Source: JBCCDY01 sp039030555
Lineage (GTDB): Bacteria; Bacteroidota; Bacteroidia; Cytophagales; Cyclobacteriaceae
Assembly (NCBI GenBank): GCA_039030555.1
Contig: JBCCDY010000032.1
Location: 1-38,413, forward strand
DNA: 38,413 nt
Direction of reading: 5' to 3'
Below are positions 8,881 to 18,900 of the stretch, piece by piece. Made by a program: the position numbers and the translations under genes. Position 1 is the stretch's first letter. Every line of letters begins with the position of its first letter. Below the pieces are notes generated by a model that saw only the letters and a program-made list of their open reading frames with translations, was not told the origin of the DNA and did not search any database.

Positions 8881-10776
8881 ATGGAAACCGTAGAAGAAAT
8901 CAAGAGAAGAGAAGGCGAGGTTCACCATGGTGATTATTCAGAACATGCTCATGATGATCATCATGGGAATTTCTGGACTACTTACGTCTTTTCTCAGGAT
9001 CATAAGATGATTGGAAAGCAGTTCCTGATTACAGGAATTTTCTGGGCGATCATTGGAGGTGCTCTTTCCATTCTATTCAGATTGCAACTTGGTTTTCCAG
9101 ACATGGATCTTACGTGGTTACAGCCAATTCTTGGAGAATGGATCGTAGATGGAAAATTAGATCAGGAATTCTATTTGGCTTTGGTAACCATGCACGGAAC
9201 CATCATGGTTTTCTTTGTGCTAACGGCAGGTTTGAGTGGTACGTTTAGTAACTACCTTATTCCTTTACAGATTGGTGCAAGAGATATGGCATCAGGTTTT
9301 ATGAATATGCTATCCTATTGGTTCTTTTTTGCATCTGGTGTGGTAATGTTCATTTCTTTGTTCTTAGATACAGGTCCTGCTGGTGGTGGATGGACAGTTT
9401 ATCCTCCATTAAGCGCATTACCTCAAGCTATTTCCGGTTCGGGAATGGGTATGACTCTGTGGTTGGTATCCATGTCGCTATTTATTGTTTCCTCACTTCT
9501 TGGTGGAATAAATTATATTACGACCGTTATAAACCTTCGAACTAAAGGCCTTTCTTTTTCTAAGTTACCTTTAACGATCTGGGCGTTTTTTATAACGGCT
9601 ATTATAGGTTTATTATCATTCCCTGTATTATTTGCTGCTGCCTTGCTTCTTATTTTCGATAGAAGTTTTGGTACTAGTTTTTACCTTTCAGATATCTATA
9701 TAGGTGGAGAGGCATTACCTAATATCGGAGGTAGCCCAATTCTTTATCAGCATTTATTCTGGTTCTTAGGACACCCGGAAGTTTATATTGTACTTCTGCC
9801 TGCCCTTGGTATCACGTCAGAAATTATTTCTACCAATTCAAGAAAGCCGATCTTTGGATATAAGGCTATGATCCTTTCTATGGTAGCTATCGCATTCCTT
9901 TCTTTTATAGTATGGGCACATCATATGTTTGTGTCTGGAATGAACCCATTCTTAGGATCGATATTTATGTTATTGACTCTAATAATTGCGGTTCCTTCTG
10001 GTGTTAAGGTCTTTAATTATTTGACGACTCTATGGAAGGGTAACATACGATTTACGCCTGCAATGTTGTTCTCTATTGGTTTGGTTTCTTTCTTTATCTC
10101 TGGTGGTTTGACAGGTATATTTCTGGGTAACTCTGCCATTGATATAACGTTGCACGATACTTACTTTGTAGTTGCTCACTTCCATTTAGTTATGGGTAGT
10201 GCCAGTTTCTTCGGATTATTAGCAGGAGTCTATCATTGGTTCCCGAAAATGTTTGGCCGAATGATGGACGAACGTTTAGGATATGTTCACTTCTGGTTAA
10301 CCTTTGTAGGAGTTTACTTCGTATTCTTTCCGCTACATTACATCGGTATCGCCGGATTCCCACGTAGATATTATTCTTTTACAAGTTTTGATGCCTTCCA
10401 GGGATTTGCTGACTTGAATATGTTTGTGAGTATTGCAGCGATCATTACTTTCGCTGCGCAATTTTTATTCTTATTCAACTTCTTTTACAGTATTTACAGA
10501 GGTAGAAAAGCTCCTCAAAATCCATGGGACTCTAATACGTTAGAATGGACAGCGGATAAGGGTAGTGTTCACGGCAACTGGTCAGGAGATTTACCAACGG
10601 TGTATAGATGGCCATATGATTACAGTAAACCTGGTTCTGAAAGTGATTTTATTCCTCAGACTGTTCCTTATTCTGAAACGCCGGAATCGAATTTACCAGA
10701 AGAAAATATGCTTGTGAAGTTGGAAAGTGAGGATAAAGAAGGGGCTTCTTCTGTAGTTAATGAAACCAAGGTTTAA
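8881..10776 (+). CDS. coxA: Cytochrome c oxidase subunit I (heme a / a3-CuB)
   Basis: A 631-residue catalytic subunit. Visible landmarks in order are a His/Asp-rich N-terminal tail, MHGTIMVFF (low-spin heme ligand region), HPEVYIVLLP (CuB histidine and the cross-linked tyrosine), AHHMFVSGMNP (CuB histidine pair), and HDTYFVVAHFHLVMG (heme a3 and heme a ligands). These place it in the A-type oxygen reductases, which reduce O2 to water and pump protons. About twelve core membrane helices are present, plus a C-terminal hydrophilic tail. The last 17 bp overlap the start of ctaA. Confidence 0.97.
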   Translation: METVEEIKRREGEVHHGDYSEHAHDDHHGNFWTTYVFSQDHKMIGKQFLITGIFWAIIGGALSILFRLQLGFPDMDLTWLQPILGEWIVDGKLDQEFYLALVTMHGTIMVFFVLTAGLSGTFSNYLIPLQIGARDMASGFMNMLSYWFFFASGVVMFISLFLDTGPAGGGWTVYPPLSALPQAISGSGMGMTLWLVSMSLFIVSSLLGGINYITTVINLRTKGLSFSKLPLTIWAFFITAIIGLLSFPVLFAAALLLIFDRSFGTSFYLSDIYIGGEALPNIGGSPILYQHLFWFLGHPEVYIVLLPALGITSEIISTNSRKPIFGYKAMILSMVAIAFLSFIVWAHHMFVSGMNPFLGSIFMLLTLIIAVPSGVKVFNYLTTLWKGNIRFTPAMLFSIGLVSFFISGGLTGIFLGNSAIDITLHDTYFVVAHFHLVMGSASFFGLLAGVYHWFPKMFGRMMDERLGYVHFWLTFVGVYFVFFPLHYIGIAGFPRRYYSFTSFDAFQGFADLNMFVSIAAIITFAAQFLFLFNFFYSIYRGRKAPQNPWDSNTLEWTADKGSVHGNWSGDLPTVYRWPYDYSKPGSESDFIPQTVPYSETPESNLPEENMLVKLESEDKEGASSVVNETKV

Positions 10777-11836
10777 GAGCGACTTCAATTCCATAAATAA
10801 ATTATCTTTCTATACCCTCATTGCTTTATATCTTTTGATATTAGCTGGGGGTATAGTCCGTAGTACCGGATCAGGTATGGGATGTCCTGACTGGCCTAAA
10901 TGCTTCGGAAAGTGGGTGCCACCAACAGACGCTGAATCGTTACCCGAGAACTATCAGGAGATATATTCCGAGTTTAGGCAAAAGAAGAACCTCAAATTTT
11001 CTACTCTTTTAGTTTCTTTGGGTTTTGAGAAAACTGCTGAGCATATTACTTCAGATCAGTCTATTCTTGAAGAAAAAGAATTCAATACTTTTAATACCTG
11101 GGTAGAGTATATTAACCGGCTTTGGGGAGCAATTACCGGCCTTTTTATTCTTGCCCTCGTCGGAGTTAGTCTTAAATACTGGAGTTCGAAGCGATCATTC
11201 TTTTATTTGTCTTTAGCTGTTCTTATAATAACGGGTTTTCAGGGCTGGTTAGGTTCAATTGTGGTTTCAACGAACTTATTATCCTTTTTGGTAAGCATGC
11301 ATATGTTTATCGCATTCATCATAGTAGGACTGGTTTTATACATCTATATTAAATCATCACCTTCTTCCAGTGACTCAAGGAGGGATACAAAAACAGGTTT
11401 GCTCAATTTCATTGGATTTTCGGCTGTATCTATATTCCTTCTTCAGGTATTTTACGGAGTGGAACTAAGAGAAATGATTGACAGTGTGGCTTCTAGCTTA
11501 GGCTATTCTGATAGACACTCTTGGGTATCTAAGGCTGGATTTGATTTCATAATCCATCGGTCTTTTTCATGGCTGGTATTGTTATCAAGTGTTACATTTG
11601 TTTATATGATTATTAAAAACTTCAAGGGGTATAGAGTGTTATTTATATCTTCTATGTCATTGTTAGGTTTAATTATATTTGAAATGGTCACCGGTGTCAT
11701 TTTAGCATATTCTGGTTTTCCTGCATTTGTTCAACCGATACATTTATTGGTAGCATCACTGATCTTTAGTAATCAGCTATTACTTTTGTTTCAAATAAAC
11801 CAGTCTGAAGTAAAAGAAGTATTTAAATTTGCATGA
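10760..11836 (+). CDS. ctaA: Heme A synthase (COX15/CtaA family)
   Basis: A 358-residue membrane protein that converts heme O to heme A for the oxidase. The conserved N-terminal block RSTGSGMGCPDWPKCFGKW, the EYINRLWGAITG motif and later helix histidines (HMFIAF, IHRSFSWL, PIHLLVAS) identify the family. A soluble loop of about 60 residues between the CPDWPKC block and the EYINRL motif is longer than in Bacillus CtaA but seems common in Bacteroidota. The ATG lies inside the 3' end of coxA in another frame, a sign of translational coupling. Confidence 0.93.
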   Translation: MKPRFKSDFNSINKLSFYTLIALYLLILAGGIVRSTGSGMGCPDWPKCFGKWVPPTDAESLPENYQEIYSEFRQKKNLKFSTLLVSLGFEKTAEHITSDQSILEEKEFNTFNTWVEYINRLWGAITGLFILALVGVSLKYWSSKRSFFYLSLAVLIITGFQGWLGSIVVSTNLLSFLVSMHMFIAFIIVGLVLYIYIKSSPSSSDSRRDTKTGLLNFIGFSAVSIFLLQVFYGVELREMIDSVASSLGYSDRHSWVSKAGFDFIIHRSFSWLVLLSSVTFVYMIIKNFKGYRVLFISSMSLLGLIIFEMVTGVILAYSGFPAFVQPIHLLVASLIFSNQLLLLFQINQSEVKEVFKFA

Positions 11837-11837
11837 T

Positions 11838-12719
11838 ATGGAGGCGATCAGCATAAATATGAATCTAGCTCAGAGACTTAAAGCATACGCAGTTTTGTTT
11901 AAAGCAAGGCTCTCTGCTTTAGTTGTATTCTCTTCTGCTTTTGGTTATGTGCTTGGTATGGAGCATTTTTCTTTTTCAAGCTTTGCGTTGTTTTGTTTGG
12001 GAGGTTTTTTGATTTCTGGATGTTCATCCATTCTCAATCAAATTAAGGAGAGCCAATTTGATGCCCTTATGAAGAGAACCAGCGAGCGACCCATTCCGGC
12101 AGGTATCATTTCAAAAACCGAAGCTTTCAATCTTTCTATAGTTAGTGGTGTTTTAGGAGTAATATTAGTTTACACATCTACCAATTTTTTGGCTACGTCT
12201 CTATCTTTAATATCGTTTATACTTTACGCTTTTGTATATACTCCTCTCAAAAGAGTAGGTCCAATAGCTGTTTTCGTTGGTGCTATTCCAGGAGCTTTAC
12301 CTCCATTAATCGGTTGGGTAGCTGCTACTAACGCCATATCCGCTGAGGCATTGGTGATCTTTGGAATACAATTCATTTGGCAATTTCCTCATTTTTGGGC
12401 TATTGCATGGGTTTCAGATGAAGATTACAAAAGAGCCGGCTTTCAACTTTTACCTTATAAAGGTAAAAAAGACATGAATACTGCAGTTAATATTATGGTT
12501 TATACTTTGTTCCTTATACCATTAGGATTATTGCCTGCTAAATTTGGTATCAGCGGTATAAACTCTGCTATTGTAGCTACCGTATGTGGAGTTTTATTTC
12601 TTGCTCAGACATTTAAATTAATGCACAAGTGTACCGATAAGGCAGCATTGAAAATTATGTTCGGTTCTTTTCTGTATTTACCTATTATACAGATAGCATA
12701 TGTTTTAGATAAAGTGTAG
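11838..12719 (+). CDS. ctaB: Protoheme IX farnesyltransferase (heme O synthase)
   Basis: A 293-residue UbiA-family prenyltransferase that attaches farnesyl to heme B, giving heme O for CtaA. The first polyprenyl-binding motif is FDALMKRTSERPIPAG and the second is DEDYKRAGFQLLP; about eight membrane helices are visible. The ATG at 11838 is preferred over a TTG at 11829 that would overlap the ctaA stop; a further ATG at 11859 is also possible. It is followed immediately by subunit III. Confidence 0.95.
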   Translation: MEAISINMNLAQRLKAYAVLFKARLSALVVFSSAFGYVLGMEHFSFSSFALFCLGGFLISGCSSILNQIKESQFDALMKRTSERPIPAGIISKTEAFNLSIVSGVLGVILVYTSTNFLATSLSLISFILYAFVYTPLKRVGPIAVFVGAIPGALPPLIGWVAATNAISAEALVIFGIQFIWQFPHFWAIAWVSDEDYKRAGFQLLPYKGKKDMNTAVNIMVYTLFLIPLGLLPAKFGISGINSAIVATVCGVLFLAQTFKLMHKCTDKAALKIMFGSFLYLPIIQIAYVLDKV

Positions 12720-12720
12720 A

Positions 12721-13320
12721 ATGATGAATAGTATTAATGTAAATGATGGGTTAAAAATTGTAGAAAGACCTGCAAAGATTCTTTCAATGGATCCTCGTAG
12801 ATTCATTTTATGGTTATTTATCGTTACCATAGTTATGCTGTTTGCATCTTTAACAAGTGCTTATATAGTTAGAAGGGCAGAAGGAAATTGGTTGTCGTTT
12901 GAGTTGCCATTTACTTTTTGGGTTACTTCGGCGATTCTTGTTTTAAGTAGTATATCCATTCATTGGTCATTATATTCTGCTAGAAAAGACAATATCTCTA
13001 ACGTGAAGACAGGTCTTATAGCTACGCTTATTTTAGGTTTTGGATTTTTAGTAGGACAGGTATACGCTTGGGGTGACCTGGTAAGGCAAGATGTGTTTTT
13101 TGTAGGTAATCCATCGGGATCATTTTTATATGTTTTAACTGGAATTCATGGATTACATATTATAAGTGCTTTGGTCTTTTTGGCTATTGTTATAGTTTTA
13201 ACTTTTAGATATCGTGTACATTCTAAAAAAACACTTTGGGTTGATTTATGTGCAACCTATTGGCATTTTTTAGATGTATTATGGTTATATTTATTCGGTT
13301 TTCTAATAATCAATCATTGA
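12721..13320 (+). CDS. Heme-copper oxidase subunit III-like protein (first copy)
   Basis: A 199-residue protein with five hydrophobic helices and the subunit III signatures GIHGLHIISALVFLAIV and TYWHFLDVLWLYLFGFL, which recur in the next gene. It starts one base after the ctaB stop; ATGATG gives two adjacent starts. Two tandem subunit III-family genes are typical of Bacteroidota ACIII-oxidase operons. Whether both sit in one enzyme or this short form is an assembly factor cannot be decided from sequence. Confidence 0.9.
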   Translation: MMNSINVNDGLKIVERPAKILSMDPRRFILWLFIVTIVMLFASLTSAYIVRRAEGNWLSFELPFTFWVTSAILVLSSISIHWSLYSARKDNISNVKTGLIATLILGFGFLVGQVYAWGDLVRQDVFFVGNPSGSFLYVLTGIHGLHIISALVFLAIVIVLTFRYRVHSKKTLWVDLCATYWHFLDVLWLYLFGFLIINH

Positions 13321-13324
13321 TCTA

Positions 13325-14098
13325 ATGTCATCTACTGCAACAGTTACACCTAGGAAAAATATTTGGACTGGAGGCACACCTCCTATGAATGCGAGTTATG
13401 GAAAGCTAATGATGTGGTTTTTCCTGCTCTCAGATGCATTCTCTTTTTCTTCCTTGCTTGTTGCTTATGGATTAATACGATATAGTTATCCTGCTTATTC
13501 AGGAACTATAGAGTCCTTTACTTTTTCGCAAGATTATTGGCCAATACCGGAAAAAGTATTTGAAGCCTTTCCGGGTATGCACGCTATAGGAATTGAAAGT
13601 GCACCATTAGTTTTTGTTGGGTTAATGACTTTCATACTTATTATGAGCAGTGTTACGATGGTACTTGCTGTAGAAGCCGGTGCTCGAATGGATAAGAAAA
13701 ACGTTGAGAAGTGGATGATGTGGACCATACTAGGTGGATTTACCTTCCTTGCGTGTCAGGCATGGGAATGGTCGCATTTTATTCACGGGGATGGTATTGG
13801 CAGTATTGCTAAAATTTTGGTTAGTGGAGAATGGGTTGACCAAACCATATTTGGGGCAAACCTGCATGTTAACCAATATGGCCCTCCACCTTTTGCCCAG
13901 CTTTTCTTTTTCATTACCGGATTTCATGGATTTCATGTGTTTAGTGGGGTAGTTTTAAACTTCCTTATTTTCTATAGAACAGTTACAGGAATGTACCAAC
14001 GCAGAGGCCATTATGAAATGGTAGAAAAAGTTGGTCTTTACTGGCACTTTGTTGATTTGGTATGGGTATTTGTTTTTACTTTCTTCTACTTAGTTTAA
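13325..14098 (+). CDS. coxC: Cytochrome c oxidase subunit III (second, longer copy)
   Basis: A 257-residue subunit III with the family motifs FFFITGFHGFHVFSG and LYWHFVDLVWVFVFTFFYLV. It is longer than the preceding paralogue by a loop of about 50 residues after the second helix. Subunit III stabilises the catalytic core and its proton uptake. It lies 4 bp after the first copy and 9 bp before subunit IV. Confidence 0.93.
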   Translation: MSSTATVTPRKNIWTGGTPPMNASYGKLMMWFFLLSDAFSFSSLLVAYGLIRYSYPAYSGTIESFTFSQDYWPIPEKVFEAFPGMHAIGIESAPLVFVGLMTFILIMSSVTMVLAVEAGARMDKKNVEKWMMWTILGGFTFLACQAWEWSHFIHGDGIGSIAKILVSGEWVDQTIFGANLHVNQYGPPPFAQLFFFITGFHGFHVFSGVVLNFLIFYRTVTGMYQRRGHYEMVEKVGLYWHFVDLVWVFVFTFFYLV

Positions 14099-14107
14099 TT
14101 TAGAGTT

Positions 14108-14425
14108 ATGGAATCACAAACTTCAACAGAACCTCAAGTTCAGCCCGTCGACAAAGAAAAGGTAAAAAAGCTTTGGTTAGTCGCAGGCTATCTCGGTATA
14201 ATAACGGCTATAGAATTTGGCTTTGCATTTGGTATGGATGCAGGTGTAGTTAGAACTGTAATTTTCATCCTTCTGACTTTAGTTAAAGCGTTTTATATAG
14301 TAGCTGAGTTTATGCATTTAGGCCATGAGGTTAGATCGTTAATGTGGTCTATCGTTTTACCGGTAATTTTCATTCTCTGGTTGATCACCGCGCTCATCAT
14401 ACAAGGTGATGCTTTACAGATGTAA
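14108..14425 (+). CDS. Cytochrome c oxidase subunit IV-like small membrane protein
   Basis: A 105-residue protein with a hydrophilic N-terminus of about 25 residues and three hydrophobic helices, including AEFMHLGHEVRSLMW, which resembles the prokaryotic subunit IV (CaaD/CyoD-like) family. Its place directly behind subunit III, followed by a terminator, supports an accessory subunit that closes the oxidase part of the operon. Confidence 0.85.
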   Translation: MESQTSTEPQVQPVDKEKVKKLWLVAGYLGIITAIEFGFAFGMDAGVVRTVIFILLTLVKAFYIVAEFMHLGHEVRSLMWSIVLPVIFILWLITALIIQGDALQM

Positions 14426-14445
14426 TTTTGATTAATAATATTATG

Positions 14446-14475
14446 AAACCAGGCTTGTAAAAGTCTGGTTTTTTT
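14446..14475 (+). terminator. Rho-independent terminator after oxidase subunit IV
   Basis: AAACCAG at 14446-14452 pairs perfectly with CTGGTTT at 14465-14471, separated by a 12-nt loop and followed by a T run to 14475. The hairpin ends five bases before the next ATG, so the SCO-like gene either depends on read-through or has its own promoter inside or near this hairpin. Confidence 0.8.
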
Positions 14476-14480
14476 ATGCC

Positions 14481-15041
14481 ATGAAACTTAAGATACCGAT
14501 CCTCTTCTTTTTGGTTTTTTTTCCTGTTTGTATTTACCTTTTTCTGCAAACCTTTGGGGAAAACGAATTTCTCATTCCGGATTTGGGAGAAGCATCTGAA
14601 TTAAACGAAGCACTCTTTTGTAGAGAAGAAAATAGCTCAACAGAGAAGATTGATTTCAAGGGAAGTGATTTCAAATTGATAGAAGTCATTAATAAACCGA
14701 TTAGTAAAGTCGATCAATATAATATAGACTTAAATAGAATAGAGGAAAGGTTTGATGGCACCTATTCTATTGTTTCAATTTATACACAATCGGCATCTCA
14801 GCGGATAACAGAAGGTAAGTCGTCCGATAAAATAATAACCGTAAATCGACCTTTTTTAAGCTGTTTAGGTCCTCTAGAAAATTATTTGATATCAGAAGAA
14901 CTTAACGAAAACCTGATTGATAATAATTGGTTTATACTTATAGATAACAATCACAAAATAAAGAGTTTTTACCTTCTGGAAGAACCTAAAGATATAGACA
15001 GATTGGTTATAGAGTTGGCTTTACTTTTAGACAAAAAATAG
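14481..15041 (+). CDS. Degenerate SCO1/SenC-like thioredoxin-fold protein
   Basis: A 186-residue protein with an N-terminal membrane anchor (about residues 5-23). Its position, between the oxidase genes and a DUF420 gene, is where Bacteroidota usually carry SCO, the copper chaperone for CuA. The C-terminal part (FILIDNNHKIKSFYLLEEP followed by DIDRLVIELALLL) reads like the end of an SCO domain. The copper-binding CPxxCP motif is absent: the only cysteines after the anchor region are in NEALFCREE and FLSCLGP, and the usual late histidine is not evident. Either the protein has lost copper binding or it has another role. The family call rests on context and the C-terminal resemblance only. Confidence 0.55.
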   Translation: MKLKIPILFFLVFFPVCIYLFLQTFGENEFLIPDLGEASELNEALFCREENSSTEKIDFKGSDFKLIEVINKPISKVDQYNIDLNRIEERFDGTYSIVSIYTQSASQRITEGKSSDKIITVNRPFLSCLGPLENYLISEELNENLIDNNWFILIDNNHKIKSFYLLEEPKDIDRLVIELALLLDKK

Positions 15042-15045
15042 CTTT

Positions 15046-15624
15046 ATGGATTTAAGCATTGGTTCTGGTTATAAAAAAATCATAGGAATCGTTTCGGTAA
15101 TAGTTCCATTGTTGGTTGCCTTTTTAATTTTCTTTCCGGAAAAGCTTGATTTACCAATTCATATTGTTTCAGTTTTACCTCACCTTAATGGATTACTAAA
15201 CAGCATTACTTCGGTTCTGTTGATCATTGCTTTGATTATGGTTAGATCGGGCAAAATTGTGGCTCATAGAAATATTATGCTGAGTTGTATTGCTCTGGGA
15301 ACACTTTTTTTAATATCCTATGTTCTTTATCATGCTTCTGCTCCAAGTACCGTCTTTGGAGACCTGAATCATGATGGCGTTTTAGATGCTTCTGAAAAAT
15401 CAATTATTGGATCTACCAGAACAATGTATGTTATTCTTTTACTTACTCACATTCTTTTAGCTGCAATAGTCTTACCTCTCGTACTTTTATCTTTGTACAG
15501 AGCACTTACTGAAGATTATGAGAAGCATAAGAAAATGGTAAGGTATGCTTTTCCTATCTGGCTGTTCGTATCGATAAGTGGTGTTGTTGTATATCTTATG
15601 ATCAGACCCTATTATAATTTTTAG
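15046..15624 (+). CDS. DUF420 membrane protein with an EF-hand-like loop
   Basis: A 192-residue protein with five or six hydrophobic helices, matching the DUF420 family (YozB-like) often encoded beside oxidase assembly genes. LPHLNGLLNSITSVLL and a helix with HRNIML are family features. A periplasm-side or cytoplasmic loop near residue 105 carries DLNHDGVLDASE, which fits the calcium-binding DxNxDGxLDxxE pattern. Its biochemical role is unknown; the neighbourhood suggests oxidase biogenesis. It starts 4 bp after the SCO-like gene. Confidence 0.8.
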   Translation: MDLSIGSGYKKIIGIVSVIVPLLVAFLIFFPEKLDLPIHIVSVLPHLNGLLNSITSVLLIIALIMVRSGKIVAHRNIMLSCIALGTLFLISYVLYHASAPSTVFGDLNHDGVLDASEKSIIGSTRTMYVILLLTHILLAAIVLPLVLLSLYRALTEDYEKHKKMVRYAFPIWLFVSISGVVVYLMIRPYYNF

Positions 15625-15649
15625 AACCTAATATTGTATCTTTATATAA

Positions 15650-15889
15650 ATGAAGACCAGATTATTTATATTCTGTTTACTTTTTTTGTTTGCTGCTAGT
15701 GATTTAAGTGCGCAATGCGCAATGTGCAGAGCTACATTGGAGAACAATGTAAGTGATGGACAAATTGGAATAGCTGCTGGTCTTAATATTGGAATCCTGT
15801 ATTTATTTGCAGCTCCCTATCTTGTAATTGGGACTATCGCCTTTTTATGGTTCAAAAAGAGTAAAGCGATTACAGAAGGGGATGCTTAG
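15650..15889 (+). CDS. Small CxxC membrane protein, unknown function
   Basis: A 79-residue protein with a cleavable signal-like N-terminus (FAASDLSAQ), then CAMCRATLENN (a CxxC pair) and one strong membrane helix (about residues 44-68). I do not recognise a named family, although similar short proteins seem to occur behind DUF420 in related genomes. The CxxC next to oxidase assembly genes hints at metal or thiol chemistry, but this is inference. Confidence 0.7.
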   Translation: MKTRLFIFCLLFLFAASDLSAQCAMCRATLENNVSDGQIGIAAGLNIGILYLFAAPYLVIGTIAFLWFKKSKAITEGDA

Positions 15890-15901
15890 ACCCTGATTTA
15901 T

Positions 15902-18900
15902 GTGAAAAGACTTGCTTGGTTATTTTTTTTATTCAGCCAAGGTATATTATATACTCTTCTTTTCGTTTCCGGGAAGAAGGAAATAAATCCAGACCACCAA
16001 AAGCAATTAGTTGAAAGAAATCTCGATTTAGAGATTAAAAACGCTATCGATTACTTAGAGAACATTCGAATTTCAGATGTTAATGAGCCTCTGAAATCAG
16101 TCTATGTTGATAATTGGAATTGGTATACTGAGATCGTTATAGATGGCGAGATTAGAAATTGGTCTGACCAAAGAATAGTTCTAAAATCTCCTTATTTACC
16201 TCCAGTAAACGAAAAGGTATCTTCGGTTTTTCTTAAGGAAGGTGTTTTTCTTATTGTTCAGAAAGAATTAGACTATTCATCGGGTGATGCAAGAGCAGTT
16301 GCTTTTTTACCCTTAATAAGAAAGTACCCCATATCAAATAAGCTTTTACCTCAATCACTAAATCCATCAATATTCGGATCTATTGAAGGTAGAATACTAA
16401 AATCATCTTCAGAAAATAAAGTTCAATGGAATAATTTATACTTATTTTCCATTGATTTCGATTCTGTTCAGCCCTCAGATCTATTCCATTCCTTCTGGAG
16501 CAGTTTTCTATGCATAATTCACTTTGTGGTATTGCTTTTTTCTATCGTACTGATATGGAATTACTATCCTAAGTTCAGAGTTACTATTATCTTGTTTTTA
16601 CTGCTCGCTGAACGATTTTCCATTTATTATTCGGGTATTGCTTCCTTACATTTCTCTTCTGAGCTATTCGATCCTAAAAGCTTTGCTTCCTCAGAATTTA
16701 ACTCTTCCATTGGCGACTTAGTTCTTAATATCGTCTTTGGATGCTTATGGGTATTATCACTGATATTTCATGTATTAATATCTCGTAGGAAGAAAGATTA
16801 TATTCAAAATCTCAGAAAACACTTTGTTCCGGTACTCATCCTCTCCGTAGTACTTACTTCTTCTGCGGTATTCATATTTTCTTTTTGCATTCACTTAGTT
16901 CACGATTTTTCAAATCTGGTACTTGACATATCGAAGTCACTGGATTTTGACTCTTCCAGGTATTTTCTATCCTTCAATACGATATTGATGGGGGTATCGC
17001 TATTTCTCATTAATCATTTAGTTGCAAGAAGTATTTTTACTATTCGCCGTAATGTTCCTTTTGGAAAGTATTTATGGCTGATCATCGGGTTATTAATTAC
17101 GCTAATGATCTTTTGGCAAGACCGAGTACTCGCCATTCTGATGTTCGGTAATCTTCTGTATCTGCTCATCGTATTTGAGACTGGGCTTCACAAAACTTTC
17201 AGAAAGCTTACGTTTAATACATTCTTTTATATTCTACTTGGCGCGATACTGGTTTCATTCGTTTATTCCGGTTCAATAATGCATGCCGAATCCAAACGCT
17301 CTGTTCGTTTTAAAGATAGTTTTTACCGTCAGCTAGCCAGAGAAAATGATATTCTTGGTGAGTTTTTACTCGGCGAGACTATTGGTAAAGTACGCTCGGA
17401 TATTTTCATTAAGAACAAATTTCTGAGTCCATTTTCCGATAAAGAGCAGATCGTAGAAAAGATCAAAAAAGTACACCTTCCAAATTACTTTGACCGATAC
17501 GACGTGGAAATCATGTTGTTTAACGGAGCCGGAGACCCGATATACGGTATGAATAAAAAAACGTATGATGTTCTCTCTTTGGCTGTAGATAATTCAAGCG
17601 AGATATCTGAGTCGCTTTATGTGATGGGTGGCGTACTACCAGAGTATAAAGCATTTATCGAATTAGAACGATATGGGCATATCATAGGGTCTGTCATCAT
17701 TTCTTTAAAGTTAAAGAAGGTAGTTCCTCAATCCGTATATCCAAAACTCCTTACGGACGTCTCGCTCGATAATTATTCAAACAGCCAGTTCGATTATGCC
17801 CTGTTTTTAAACGATGAATTACAATACTCTTCTACCAACACGGAATTTCTTGATGCATTGAACATTGAGTTGTTGCAAAAAGAAGAGCTTTATGAGCAAG
17901 GTATAAACGAATCAGGTTATTTGATAAAAGCTTATAAAGAGGATGAAAAGAAAATATTGATTGCTTCAGACTCTCCTGGATTCCTTCAATACTTATCGAA
18001 TTTTTCATTTGCCTTTCTATTGTTTGTTTCTGCTATCGCATTGCTTGCGTTATTTTATTTTGTCGCTCTGATATTTAGGAAGGAACCAATCAACCTTTCC
18101 ACTAAGATTCAACTATCGCTTAATTTTGCATTTTTCTTTCCACTCATCGCGTTGAGCTTAGGATTATATAGCATCATCATTTCTGAATCCAGGCTTGATA
18201 TTCTTCAATCATATAGTGAAAAGGTTAGGGCTGTGAGTTCAAATATTTATGAGGAGATAAAGAACTATTACTCCGGAGAAATGAGCAAAGAAGAGTTGGC
18301 TTCAAGCCTTGAAGAATTCTCTAAGGCCATTGAAAATGATATCAACTTATATAACCAGAATGGGCAGGTTATTGCTAGTAGTCAACCGAACATTTACGAT
18401 TACCGGATCATCTCAGAATACCTGAACCCACAGGCATATCATTCCATCATAATCAATGCTTCAAACAATGTAACAATTTCACAGGAATTTGCGGGAGATC
18501 TTTATTTTAAGTCAGCTTATTATGGCTTAGAACAGACAGAGTCTAACGTAATTCTTGGAGTAGTCGGTATTCCCTTTTATGATTATAGCGTAGAGAAAGA
18601 TCAAAAAGTGATAGAGGTATTTAATAGTACCTTAAATATTTTCACGATCGTATTTTTGCTAACTTATTTAATAGCTTATTCAGCTTCACATTTCCTAACC
18701 CAGCCTTTGAAAATGTTAGCTTCCAGAATTAGAAAAACAAATTTTGCGAGTACTAATGAGCCTGTCGAGTGGAGATCGGGTGACGAAATAGGCTCAATGG
18801 TGAAAGCTTATAATGAAATGCTTGTCAAACTTGATGAAAGCCGTGATGAGCTTTCGAAAAAAGAAAAGGAAGCAGCTTGGAGGGAAATGGCGCGTCAGGT

